Shown piece by piece: positions 1 through 12,737 of a stretch of 64,000 nucleotides of DNA. Under the pieces are notes generated by a model. It worked only from the letters and a program-made list of their open reading frames with translations. It did not search any database and was not told where the DNA came from. Every line of letters begins with the position of its first letter. Position 1 is the stretch's first letter. Source of the stretch: Candidatus Protochlamydia naegleriophila (GTDB lineage Bacteria > Chlamydiota > Chlamydiia > Chlamydiales > Parachlamydiaceae); assembly GCF_001499655.1 (NCBI RefSeq), contig NZ_LN879502.1:1240001-1304000 (forward strand). The letters run 5' to 3'. The translations under genes were made by a program, and so were the position numbers.

Positions 1-2
1 GA

Positions 3-269
3 GTGCAAGACTTTGATTACTTGCAATATACCATTCAAGGCAAAAAATTTTACATTCCAGTGAAAGAAACTCCCTATCTTATGAAGCGAGGGGATTATGA
101 TCAGTGGACAAGTCGTTTAATCGCGGGCAACAGTCAGTTTAAGGAAGCGGGGATAGGCTCCTTGGAAGTGGCCCTTGATTCGATAGGGTATACACTGCAA
201 CAAGCAGAAGTTTTATTTGGGACTCCCCCTTCAACAACTTCCATTTTAGAAATGGGCACGGATCGTTAG
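3..269 (+). CDS. C-terminal end of an unrecognised protein (partial)
   Basis: An open frame enters the window at its left edge and runs 88 codons to a TAG at 267-269. The GTG at position 3 is simply the first possible start inside the window; the real start probably lies upstream. The residues form a soluble mixed sequence without membrane segments. I do not recognise the family. It is followed by a strong hairpin terminator, so it is the last gene of its transcript and treY is transcribed separately. Confidence 0.5.
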   Translation: MQDFDYLQYTIQGKKFYIPVKETPYLMKRGDYDQWTSRLIAGNSQFKEAGIGSLEVALDSIGYTLQQAEVLFGTPPSTTSILEMGTDR

Positions 270-293
270 AGGAGCCAGCCTCTTAAGAGCAGC

Positions 294-342
294 AGCGGGT
301 TATAAACGAAATGAAAATTTAGTTTTTATAACCCGCTTAGTT
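294..342 (+). terminator. Rho-independent terminator after the first gene
   Basis: A perfect 13-bp stem (294-306 pairing with 325-337, arms AGCGGGTTATAAA and TTTATAACCCGCT) with an 18-nt loop is followed by TAGTTTTG. It lies 25 nt after the stop codon of the partial gene. Confidence 0.75.
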
Positions 343-456
343 TTGTATGAAACAAGGAGAAATTCTTCGGAGATTATTAAATAATTTCATTGACCTTGAA
401 AGAAGAGCACTTTACGATTCGCGATAAGCTGGGTTCAGTGAATAGGTCAATGATTT

Positions 457-3342
457 ATGGAAATGCTTCATATTCCAAGGGCAACGTATCGTTTACAATT
501 CAATCGATACTTCACGTTCAAGCAAGCTCTTGAATTAGTTCAATACTTTCGTGAATTGGGAATTTCCGATCTTTACGCCTCTCCCATTTTCAAGTCTAAT
601 CCAGGAAGCCTGCATGGATACGATGTTTTAGATTCAAATCAAATCGATCCGGAAATTGGCACGGAAGAAGAGCTGCAACAACTGGCGGGAGAGTTGCGCC
701 GTAATGGAATGGGGTTAGTGATCGATATCGTTCCCAATCACATGTGCATCGCAGATGGAAATAAATGGTGGAGCGATGTTCTTGAGAATGGGCCAAGCTC
801 TCTTTATGCTCAACACTTTAACATCGTTTGGAATCCTCCAAAAGCAGAGCTGAAAAATAAAGTTTTGCTGCCAGTTCTCGATCAGCAATATGGAAAAGTC
901 GTTGATAGGCAAGGTTTTAAAATTGTCTGCGATGGCGCAGCATTCTTAGTTGAATATGGCACCCGGCGATTTCCTCTCAATCCCAGCACATGGCCAGCAA
1001 TTTTAATTCCTGCTATCGAAAAGTTAAAAGATGAGCTGGGAGCGTCGGATTCTTATCTACTCGAATTAGAAAGCATTGTAACAGCATTGGATCATTTACC
1101 GAACGCGACAGAGACCGATCCTGATAAATGCATAGAGCGTCACCGTGAAAAAGAAATTATAAAAAACAGGTTAAAGCGGCTGATGGAAAAAGGGGAAAAA
1201 GCCCCTTTGATTGTAGAGGCCGTTCAAGAGTCGATGCGAATCTTAAGCGGTAATACAGAAGATCTTGGCAGTTTTAATCGCTTGGAAGAGCTTTTAAGGA
1301 ATCAATCCTATCGGCTAAGTTTTTGGAGCGTGACGAATGATGAGATTAACTACAAGCGTTTTTTCGATATCAACGAGCTTGTGAGCATGCAATCTGAGAA
1401 TGAAGCTGTATTCGAAGACATTCATGCATTCACTTTAAAAATCGTTGCACAGGGCTTGGTTACAGGCTTGCGTATTGATCACGTAGATGGATTGTTTGAT
1501 CCTGAGCAGTATTTTATTCGTCTGCAGCGCCGTTGTGCAGAGGTAAGACACGTTACGGATAAATTAGCGGATCCCTTCTATATGGTTGTCGAGAAAATTC
1601 TAGTAGGGGAAGAGAGGCTCCGTTCAAACTGGTTGGTGAGTGGGACTACGGGTTACGACTTTTTGAATTTAGTCAATGGGTTATTTGTTTTGCCCGAGCA
1701 TAGAGAGGACATTCTTGCGATCTATGAGCAATTTATTAGGCGTAACGAAGAGATGGATGAGGTCATTTATACCTGTAAAAAATTGATTCTCATTGTTTCG
1801 ATGTCAAGCGAGCTTCACATCTTAGCTCGCCATTTGGAGGAGATTTCCGAACAGCATCGGTGGTCGCGTGATTATACTCTTGAAAGTTTAAGAACAGCGC
1901 TGAGGGAAATCATTGCTTGTTTTCCTGTTTATCGCAGCTATATTCGCTTGAATGACGTTTGTGTGAAAGAGGCTGATCTTCGCTGTATTGTGGCCGCTAT
2001 TGACTATGCTAAGCGTGCCAATCCTGCGGGTGATTTGTCAATTTTCGACTTTATTCAAAGCGTGTTGTTATTGCAGGATCCACCAGGTCTAACAGAAGAG
2101 CAGATCGCTTTTCGGCGCCTGTTTGTCATGCGCTTTCAGCAACTAACAGGGCCCGTGACAGCTAAAGGAGTGGAAGATACAGCCTTTTATCGGCACTATC
2201 CTCTTGCCTCGCTCAATGAGGTTGGAATGGATCCTTCTCAGTTTGGAACGCATCGAACAGATTTTCATGCAAAGAATCAGGAAAGAAAACAAAACTGGCC
2301 GCACACGCTATTGACAACATTTACACACGATACAAAGAGAAGCGAAGATGTCAGAGCTAGAATGAATGTTTTATCTGAGAATCCCGAAGCTTGGCAGCAG
2401 GCTCTTCAATGCTGGAGCCAGCTCAACAAGCCTTTTAAAGTATCGTTGGATAATCGAAAAATACCTGACCACAATGAAGAATATCTGCTTTATCAGACAC
2501 TAATCGGCTCATGGCCACTTCATGAGATGGATATAAATAGCCGGCCTCAGTATATCGACCGCATTAACAAGTATATGTTGAAAGCTCTGAAGGAAGCTAA
2601 AGTTCATACGAGTTGGACCAATCCCTATGAAGCATATGAGAAGGGGATCCAAGAGTTTATTGGTAAAATTTTAAATCCTGGCCAGGATAATCCTTTCTTA
2701 GAGGATTTCACTCAATTTATTAAACCCATCATTAAGGCCGGATTATTTAACTCATTAGCGCAGATTGTACTCAAGATGACTTGTCCAGGCATTCCTGACT
2801 TTTACCAGGGAAGCGAGCTATGGGAATTTACACTCGTCGATCCTGATAACCGTCATCCAGTTGATTATTCAAATCGGCGCCAGCTACTCGAGATGATCAA
2901 ACAAAAAAAAGAGCTCGATCATGGTGCATTTGTGAGCCATCTTATCAAAACGCCCGAAGATGGCCTAATTAAATTATATGTCACCTCACAACTCTTAAAC
3001 TTTAGGATGAGGGCTTCCAAGCTTTTTCAAGAAGGGGATTATCATCCCATTGAATCAGCTGGAAAAAAAGCACGTCAGGCTGTAGCTTTTAGCCGCTCGT
3101 GGGGGCAAGAACATCTTTTAATTGGCGTTGGCCGCTTTTTCACGCGGCTGACAAATCCTGCAACGACGCTGCCCGTCGGTGACGTTTGGGAAGATACTCA
3201 CCTGCTTGTTGCACCCCGCCTAGCTGGCAGTTATCGGGACATTCTAAGCGGTCAAGTAGTGCAAATAGAGGCCGATCGCCCGCTCTTTTTATTCCAAGCT
3301 TTTGCCGCGCTACCCTTTTTCGTTCTGGAAAAGATCCTTTAG
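457..3342 (+). CDS. treY: Malto-oligosyltrehalose synthase (TreY)
   Basis: Converts the reducing-end alpha-1,4 bond of malto-oligosaccharides to the alpha,alpha-1,1 bond of trehalose, the first step of the TreY-TreZ route from glycogen; cytoplasmic. The 961-residue protein starts with the TreY-type RATYRLQF, and 'LYASPIF..NPGSLHGYDV' follows near residue 40. The GH13 regions are visible: VIDIVPNHM near residue 90, GLRIDHVDGL near 340 with the catalytic Asp, VVEKIL near 375 with the acid/base Glu, and TFTHDTKRSEDVRAR near 625. The length is at the long end for the family. TreZ is not in the window. The ATG at 457 has no strong Shine-Dalgarno, but the conserved N-terminus begins directly after it, which supports the start. 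Confidence 0.95.
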   Translation: MEMLHIPRATYRLQFNRYFTFKQALELVQYFRELGISDLYASPIFKSNPGSLHGYDVLDSNQIDPEIGTEEELQQLAGELRRNGMGLVIDIVPNHMCIADGNKWWSDVLENGPSSLYAQHFNIVWNPPKAELKNKVLLPVLDQQYGKVVDRQGFKIVCDGAAFLVEYGTRRFPLNPSTWPAILIPAIEKLKDELGASDSYLLELESIVTALDHLPNATETDPDKCIERHREKEIIKNRLKRLMEKGEKAPLIVEAVQESMRILSGNTEDLGSFNRLEELLRNQSYRLSFWSVTNDEINYKRFFDINELVSMQSENEAVFEDIHAFTLKIVAQGLVTGLRIDHVDGLFDPEQYFIRLQRRCAEVRHVTDKLADPFYMVVEKILVGEERLRSNWLVSGTTGYDFLNLVNGLFVLPEHREDILAIYEQFIRRNEEMDEVIYTCKKLILIVSMSSELHILARHLEEISEQHRWSRDYTLESLRTALREIIACFPVYRSYIRLNDVCVKEADLRCIVAAIDYAKRANPAGDLSIFDFIQSVLLLQDPPGLTEEQIAFRRLFVMRFQQLTGPVTAKGVEDTAFYRHYPLASLNEVGMDPSQFGTHRTDFHAKNQERKQNWPHTLLTTFTHDTKRSEDVRARMNVLSENPEAWQQALQCWSQLNKPFKVSLDNRKIPDHNEEYLLYQTLIGSWPLHEMDINSRPQYIDRINKYMLKALKEAKVHTSWTNPYEAYEKGIQEFIGKILNPGQDNPFLEDFTQFIKPIIKAGLFNSLAQIVLKMTCPGIPDFYQGSELWEFTLVDPDNRHPVDYSNRRQLLEMIKQKKELDHGAFVSHLIKTPEDGLIKLYVTSQLLNFRMRASKLFQEGDYHPIESAGKKARQAVAFSRSWGQEHLLIGVGRFFTRLTNPATTLPVGDVWEDTHLLVAPRLAGSYRDILSGQVVQIEADRPLFLFQAFAALPFFVLEKIL

Positions 3343-3496
3343 ACATGTCTTAACCCATGATGCAATTTGATGGGTGAATGAACGTACATCACCGAATTGG
3401 AAGCACTTGCCGTACCTGGCAGGCGAGGGTTGCAAAGCCGCTTCTTCAAGAAAAAGAGAAAATTAAAGGAGAAAGGGGAATTTGAGCCAAATGAAA

Positions 3497-3529
3497 AGGA
3501 CCTTGCTAATGCTAATTCAGCAAGGTCCT
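3497..3529 (-). terminator. Terminator for the minus-strand exported-protein gene
   Basis: An 11-bp perfect stem (AGGACCTTGCT at 3497-3507, AGCAAGGTCCT at 3519-3529) is followed on the minus strand by TTTTCATTT. It lies 31 bp past the stop of the minus-strand gene ending at 3561 and also separates it from convergent treY. Confidence 0.75.
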
Positions 3530-3560
3530 GGACTATGCAAGCCAACTAAGATTCGTTAGA

Positions 3561-4133
3561 TTAACGAGCGTTTGGATTGTTTGTATTTGGCTGTGTTGGA
3601 GCAGGCATTGGGTTAGTATAAGTGCTGCTGCCTTGGCCTTGAGATGCTGTGTTAAATGACTGGTTTGAACCATAGCTTTGATTGTTATAGTTGTAACCTT
3701 GATTGCCTGCTGGATGTTCACTGAAGCCATAGTCGCGGTCAGGTGAGTTATCATAAGCCTGTTGTCCGCCTTGATAATAGTCGTCTTGTTGGAAGCCCGA
3801 TCTATTATAGCCTTGCTCGTATCCGCCTGCTGGATGGTCAAAACCTTTGTGATCTTCGAAATCATTGTAATAAGTTTGTCCACCATATGGGTAGGGGTAG
3901 GCATTATTAGACGAGTGATCAAAGTGATCGCCATCATGACCGTAAAAACCACGACTTGGTGCATTGTAATAGCCTTGCTGAGGATAAGAGTAGTTGCTGT
4001 ATCCGCCAGATCCGCCATAGTTGCGGTTGTAGCTACCCCAAGGACATCCACCTGAAGGGCACTGAGCCATCGCGCTAGCAGCAACTAATGTGGAAAGGAT
4101 CGAAGCTAATACTGATTTAGACAACATTTTCAT
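3561..4133 (-). CDS. Exported Gly/Tyr/Asn/Gln-rich low-complexity protein
   Basis: 190 residues. Residues 1-23 form a clear Sec signal peptide (MKMLSKSVLASILSTLVAAS, then AMA before Gln-Cys). The mature part is almost entirely low-complexity, made of Gly, Tyr, Asn, Gln, Ser, His and Asp, with GYY/GYN/GYS-type repeats and an N-terminal CPSGGC motif. No enzyme domain is visible. Such composition is known from surface-associated, adhesive or aggregation-prone proteins, but that is inference. It sits downstream of two other exported proteins on the same strand. The start is supported by AAGGAG-like bases upstream (minus-strand reading of AATCTCCTTTT). Confidence 0.8.
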   Translation of the reverse strand: MKMLSKSVLASILSTLVAASAMAQCPSGGCPWGSYNRNYGGSGGYSNYSYPQQGYYNAPSRGFYGHDGDHFDHSSNNAYPYPYGGQTYYNDFEDHKGFDHPAGGYEQGYNRSGFQQDDYYQGGQQAYDNSPDRDYGFSEHPAGNQGYNYNNQSYGSNQSFNTASQGQGSSTYTNPMPAPTQPNTNNPNAR

Positions 4134-4239
4134 ACAAATCTCCTTTTAGGTTGAGAATCAAATATTTTTAGGCTAAAAAGCCATTGTAAATGGTCTAAGA
4201 ACAGTAAAATGTCGTTTACTGCTCTAAAGCGGTGGAAAA

Positions 4240-5385
4240 TTAAGGTACTAAAACCGCATCAATAATGTGTACAACTCCATTTGAGCTTGTTAAGTCCGTT
4301 TTGGTGACATTGGCTCCATTCACAGTCACTTTAGTCCCAGTCTTTTTAATCGTTAGCTCTTTACCATTAGCCGTCGTTACATGCCCTTCTTTAATGTCTG
4401 CCGCTAAAATTTTTCCGGCAATGACGTGGTTCTTTAAGAATGTCGTCAGCTTCTGCTTGTTTTCAGGCTTTAATAAATCACTTAACTGAATAGGTGATAT
4501 TTTCTTGAAAGCCTGGTTGTCGGGCGCAAAGACAGTAAATGGTCCTTTACCTGCTAGAACTTGTGACAAGTCTGAGGCCTGAAGAGCTTGGACAAAGGTT
4601 GAAAGCGAAGGGTCGTTCGCTGCGATATCTACGATTGTCGTTTCGTGAGGGCGGTTAAAGTGCACCTTTTTTGAAGGATGTGCAGCAGCAGGTGTTGTTG
4701 CCTCGCTAATCAGCTGATGCGCGTGAGAGTGGGAGTGGGAGTGGCCGCTATTATAAGATGAGCGATTATCTGGTTGGGGGGTCTTAGAGTCCCTATCCCC
4801 GTTTCTCTCATTTTCATACTGGTAACTTCTTGGGGTTCCCATGTGATTGTGGTAAGACACATCTTCGCGATTGTCTTGATCGCTAGTATCGTCATCAGAA
4901 TCATTATCGTCATTATCGGCATCGCTCGAGCGAGAATATTGCTCCGCTTTAGAATCATTTTTAGATGCCTTAGGAGGCCAGTCGCTTAGTGGATAGCTCT
5001 TTGGAGTTGCTTCAGGAGAGGTAAATTTAGGGGCAGTATTGCCGCGGTTTTCCTCTTTTAGCCTATTTTCATCCTTTTTTAAACGAAAATCATCGCGCAA
5101 CAGTTTGCGTTCATCTCTTTCCAGTCTGTTTTCATCGCGAATAACATGACGCTCATCGCGCAGGAGGCGGCGGTCTTCTCGTAGGCTAGGCTCTTTTCGA
5201 CGCCCACTTTCTTGATTACTATCCCGATTCGTTGACTGACTATAAGCAGGCCCTTGGCGTGAATTGGCTGGTGCCGAAGTCGCATCATTAGATTGCCACT
5301 CAGGCCGATAATCGGCCAAAACCATTTGCTGATAAGCGGTTAGAGAAAAAGCCGCAAGAGCGAATAATTTTGTCATCTTATCCAT
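4240..5385 (-). CDS. Exported FAS1 (fasciclin) domain protein with heptad-repeat stalk
   Basis: 381 residues. An N-terminal signal peptide (about 1-24, ending VLA) precedes a region of six consecutive, highly charged heptads at residues 68-109 (pattern xRDExxL), which predicts a rod-like helix or coiled coil. A very acidic Asp/Asn-rich linker follows (about 150-175), then a His-rich stretch near 215-224 (SGHSHSHSHAH). The C-terminal 130 residues (about 250-381) are a FAS1 domain with GPFTVFAPDNQAF and a terminal VVHIIDAVLVP. FAS1 domains mediate adhesion or matrix contact in other organisms; the role here is inferred as cell-surface or periplasmic. It has a second FAS1 protein as upstream neighbour. 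Confidence 0.88.
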   Translation of the reverse strand: MDKMTKLFALAAFSLTAYQQMVLADYRPEWQSNDATSAPANSRQGPAYSQSTNRDSNQESGRRKEPSLREDRRLLRDERHVIRDENRLERDERKLLRDDFRLKKDENRLKEENRGNTAPKFTSPEATPKSYPLSDWPPKASKNDSKAEQYSRSSDADNDDNDSDDDTSDQDNREDVSYHNHMGTPRSYQYENERNGDRDSKTPQPDNRSSYNSGHSHSHSHAHQLISEATTPAAAHPSKKVHFNRPHETTIVDIAANDPSLSTFVQALQASDLSQVLAGKGPFTVFAPDNQAFKKISPIQLSDLLKPENKQKLTTFLKNHVIAGKILAADIKEGHVTTANGKELTIKKTGTKVTVNGANVTKTDLTSSNGVVHIIDAVLVP

Positions 5386-5495
5386 AAAAACTCCACGGGG
5401 TTAAGCAAATCCTACTAAAAAGATTATAGTCCTTTCATGCCTCATCGTATTTTTTTTATAAAGAAAAATTTAAAATAACTGAAGAGAATCGACTG

Positions 5496-5529
5496 CAGGG
5501 ATAGCATCTGTTCAGGGATAGCATCTGTT
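5496..5529. repeat. Perfect 17-bp tandem duplication
   Basis: The 17-mer CAGGGATAGCATCTGTT occurs twice back to back (5496-5512 and 5513-5529) in the gap between the two FAS1 genes, downstream of the terminator hairpin of the 292-residue gene. It is a possible recent slippage duplication or paired protein-binding site. Confidence 0.85.
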
Positions 5530-5566
5530 GAGGAATTGCTGCTCAATCGAAAATGCTGAAAGGCAA

Positions 5567-5605
5567 AAAAGCTCAAGCAGACAAATCAATGCTTCTTGAG
5601 CTTTT
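5567..5605 (-). terminator. Terminator after the second FAS1 gene
   Basis: An 11-bp perfect stem (AAAAGCTCAAG at 5567-5577, CTTGAGCTTTT at 5595-5605) has T-rich flanks. On the minus strand it lies just beyond the stop at 5609 and is followed by TTTTTTGCC, so the two FAS1 genes are probably separate transcripts. Confidence 0.65.
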
Positions 5606-5608
5606 ATA

Positions 5609-6487
5609 TTATTGAGCGGATGTAGAAACTGCAGAGGGCGAGGGTAAGACGGTCTCTAGGATGTAAATGATTCCATTATCGCCTACCGATTCAAAATGAA
5701 TCGCCCGTACTCCGTTGACGGTTAAAGTCTCATTTTGTACGCGAATATCTAAATTTTTACCGCTCAATGTGCTGACTTGTACATTTTTAATGTCTTTATG
5801 CACAATTTTAGTGGGCACAATATAGCCTCCAACTAGTGCTGAAAGTTGTTCCTTATTTTCTGGACGGAAAAGTTCATGAAGCGTTCCTTGCGGAAGGTGC
5901 CGGAAGGCTTCATCTGAAGGGATAAAAAGAGTGAAAGATCCTCCGAGCGTTGTTAGCAAATCTTTAGATAGTAAAATGGTTTCAATCGTCGAGTATGTTT
6001 GTGCATTGCGCAGTTTGGCTGGCTGTTGCGATACATTAAATGTGCTTTCTTTTGGTAAAGAAGGCAAACCCTCAGCCGCTCGACTGGTTGCTCCCTTTTC
6101 ATTTAGATTATTTTGTGCCGAAGAGGAAGGGGTGCTCTGCTTTGGCGATGTAAAATTGTAGCCGTTTGCTGTCTCAGGTTTTTTCATGCCATGCGCATTT
6201 TGAGCAGCAGGGGCTTTAATCGCGGGCGCACCTAAGGCCGAGCGATCGACAGATCCAGCAGCTGGTTCTATCGGTGTCAGCGTCGTAGAAGGCAGCCCTG
6301 TAGACTCTTCGGTTGCCAGACTAATCTCATCATCATAATAGCCAGCAGCCTTGGGATGCGCGGCTTGTTCCTTTTCTCGGTCGGACTCAATTTTTTGACA
6401 ACGGGCGCAAAAAGCATCTGTTTGGTTAATCGATAAGCTGGAAACGGCTAAAAAAGCGATTAATGCTGCTTTGGAAAATGTCTGCAT
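5609..6487 (-). CDS. Exported FAS1 (fasciclin) domain protein
   Basis: 292 residues. A signal peptide spans about 1-25 (MQTFSKAALIAFLAVSSLSI) and is followed by a CARC motif. The middle is low-complexity, rich in Ala, Pro, Ser and Glu. The C-terminal FAS1 domain (about 165-285) contains GSFTLFIPSDEAF, LRPEN-like spacing and GIIYILETVLPS. It is paralogous in its C-terminus to the 381-residue neighbour but lacks its charged heptads. Probably periplasmic or surface-located; no ligand can be read from sequence. AGGAGG-like bases (minus-strand reading of ATTACCTCCTAA) precede the ATG at 6487. Confidence 0.88.
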   Translation of the reverse strand: MQTFSKAALIAFLAVSSLSINQTDAFCARCQKIESDREKEQAAHPKAAGYYDDEISLATEESTGLPSTTLTPIEPAAGSVDRSALGAPAIKAPAAQNAHGMKKPETANGYNFTSPKQSTPSSSAQNNLNEKGATSRAAEGLPSLPKESTFNVSQQPAKLRNAQTYSTIETILLSKDLLTTLGGSFTLFIPSDEAFRHLPQGTLHELFRPENKEQLSALVGGYIVPTKIVHKDIKNVQVSTLSGKNLDIRVQNETLTVNGVRAIHFESVGDNGIIYILETVLPSPSAVSTSAQ

Positions 6488-6810
6488 GAATTACCTCCTA
6501 ATATATAGATGTTCGATCGGACATGTCTATCTGGATTATACAGGCGTATAAATTATTTGAAATGAGAAAACAACTTTCACCTTTTGATGGCCTAAACTAT
6601 TAAATCACCACAGCGCTTTTTCCACCTAAAAAACATTGAATCGTAAATGGTTGATTATGAACTTTTAATAAAAAAAATAAAGAGCGAAAGAAAAGATGTT
6701 GCAGCAAATCACGACTTTTAGTTACATTAGGAACTTCTTGCGAACGAAATACGTAAAAAACGACAGTGTTGCAAGAATAATAATCGCCTCTGAGTGATTG
6801 TGTAGGTGTT

Positions 6811-6920
6811 TTGACAGTATAAGAGAGACAATGTGCAAGCATAAACAATAGAGCTTGTGTGGGACAGTTTACCTGTCACACATATTAGTATCGCTCAAGA
6901 AGCGATACGATTAATATAAT
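6811..6920 (+). promoter_or_regulatory. rRNA operon 1 promoter region
   Basis: A consensus TTGACA lies at 6811-6816 and a TATAAT at 6915-6920; they are too far apart to form one promoter, so tandem promoters are likely. Between them are an interrupted dyad (TGTGT-GACAG / CTGTC-ACACA, about 6856-6882) and a perfect 8-bp inverted repeat GTATCGCT-caaga-AGCGATAC at 6888-6908. The latter sits at the -35 position of the TATAAT box and could bind a regulator. Assignment of start sites is inference. Confidence 0.5.
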
Positions 6921-6947
6921 CAACTCAATTTTTCAAGAGTTTATTTT

Positions 6948-8488
<1,541 letters not shown>

Positions 8489-8621
8489 AAGGACAGTTTG
8501 CTTTAATTAGCAAACAGGTTGGGCAAGCTCTATTAGCTCGTACATTGTCTTACTTGTGCTGTGAAAGCATCGTTATCTATAAAAGATCGCAAATCTTAAG
8601 ACATCCGATCTTTATTGAATC

Positions 8622-8694
8622 GGGGGCTTAGCTTAGTTGGTAGAGCGTCTGATTTGCATTCAGAAGGTCAGGAGTTCGAATCTCCTAGCCTCCA
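8622..8694 (+). tRNA. tRNA-Ala (anticodon UGC)
   Basis: A 73-nt cloverleaf: acceptor GGGGGCT/AGCCTCC, anticodon stem TCTGA/TCAGA with loop TTTGCAT (anticodon TGC), and T arm AGGAG-TTCGAAT-CTCCT. CCA is not fully encoded. It lies in the 16S-23S spacer. Confidence 0.95.
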
Positions 8695-8706
8695 AGATTT
8701 GCACTT

Positions 8707-8780
8707 GCGGTTATAGCTCAGTTGGTTAGAGCGCGACACTGATAATGTCGAGGTCCCAAGTTCAAGTCTTGGTAACCGCA
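8707..8780 (+). tRNA. tRNA-Ile (anticodon GAU)
   Basis: A 74-nt cloverleaf: acceptor GCGGTTA/TAACCGC, anticodon loop TGATAAT (anticodon GAT), T arm with TTCAAGT. The CCA end is encoded at 8781-8783. Only 12 bases separate it from tRNA-Ala in the spacer. Note the order Ala-Ile. Confidence 0.95.
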
Positions 8781-9073
8781 CCAGTTAAAATTTACATAAC
8801 AGCTTATTGTTATAAAATAGCCTGCTTCGTGTAGGCAAATACGTTATTTTGAAAGTCATAAAAGTTTAAGAATCAAGTTTAATCTAAAAACGTTGATTGT
8901 TTGGTAACAAACAATGAAACGTGAATACGTAAAGTAGATGTAAATCATCTTATTAAAACAATTCACTGATCAAAATCAGCGCTTGAGAATAATCTTCACA
9001 CAAAATTTAAGTGACATAAGTAGCAATACTTATGTGAGTCGTACTCATACTTAATTGCTTGAGACTAATTTTT

Positions 9074-12020
<2,947 letters not shown>

Positions 12021-12175
12021 CTTTTTTTTACTGAAGGACGAAGACCATTCCCTTCAGCACAAAGTGTGGTCCAATATACAAAATCAAGCGTGTGAGATTA
12101 TTTTCAAGCACTGTTTTTGGTTTAGTGAATTTACGATTCAGATTTAAACGACAAGACTAAACTTTTATGATTTTC

Positions 12176-12291
12176 GCTTGGTGGCATTAGAGAGAGGGAA
12201 ATACCTGATCCCATTCCGAACTCAGAAGTCAAGCCTCTGATCGCCGATGGTACTGCACACAAGAGTGTGGGAGAGTAGGTCGCCGCCAAGT
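12176..12291 (+). rRNA. rrf: 5S ribosomal RNA (operon 1)
   Basis: About 116 nt with the terminal stem GCTTGGTGGC/GCCGCCAAGT and the conserved CCCATTCCGAACTCAGAAGT loop. Relative to copy 2 the last stem base is T instead of C, with one inserted base, giving a G-U closing pair. Confidence 0.93.
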
Positions 12292-12303
12292 CTTTTTTTT
12301 CAT

Positions 12304-12339
12304 GGCCTTAAAACAAACGTTTTAAGGTCCTTTTTTTTT
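12304..12339 (+). terminator. rRNA operon 1 terminator
   Basis: GGCCTTAAAAC-aaac-GTTTTAAGGTCC is followed by nine T. Copy 2 has the perfect form ending GGCC; here an extra T interrupts the base of the stem. Confidence 0.9.
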
Positions 12340-12412
12340 GCCCTCAAATAATCCATTTTTTTCTAGTCGCCCTCCACGCTCACATTATCTTCCCCTTACT
12401 CATCGTTCGCTC

Positions 12413-12737
12413 GGTCCTCACTAGAGGTTTTCAGCCGGCCTACCGGCCTCTCACAACGCTGATTCAATACGATCACGTAGGTAATATTCTATCCAAGCAC
12501 ATGGCTCTTTTTGTTAACGTCTGTCAAATAAACTTAATGTGTTAGAGGTCTTTAGGCCGACTGATCTTAGAGCCCATAGTGAGCGTCTAGCGAGGGACTA
12601 TGGATGACGGAATAAAAAATAAACAGAGCTCGGAGAGCTGATCAAGGGAGGAAGTTTTGCATTTTGACTAAGAGCTTCATTAGAAGAAAATTAAGCTATT
12701 CAATTACCTGTCAAAGGCACTTGAATAGCTTAAGTCT
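12413..12737. other. Non-coding gap at the left edge of the inter-rrn island
   Basis: No convincing gene. It begins where identity with the second rRNA unit stops. The only clear structure is the terminator hairpin at 12691-12733; a short CCGGCCTACCGGCC dyad lies near 12436. Confidence 0.5.
12691..12733 (-). terminator. Terminator of the 478-residue minus-strand gene
   Basis: A perfect 13-bp stem (TTAAGCTATTCAA at 12691-12703, TTGAATAGCTTAA at 12721-12733). On the minus strand it is followed by TTTTCTTC, and it starts 5 bp after the stop codon region. Confidence 0.75.

Noticed and set aside
3533..4084. 183-codon minus-strand frame overlapping the exported low-complexity gene
   Set aside because: It is a shifted reading of the repetitive gene; that gene has a signal peptide and ribosome-binding site.
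6600..6848. 82-codon minus-strand frame before rRNA operon 1
   Set aside because: It crosses the rRNA promoter TTGACA and repeat boundary, has no ribosome-binding site and a Cys/Phe-rich random-like sequence.
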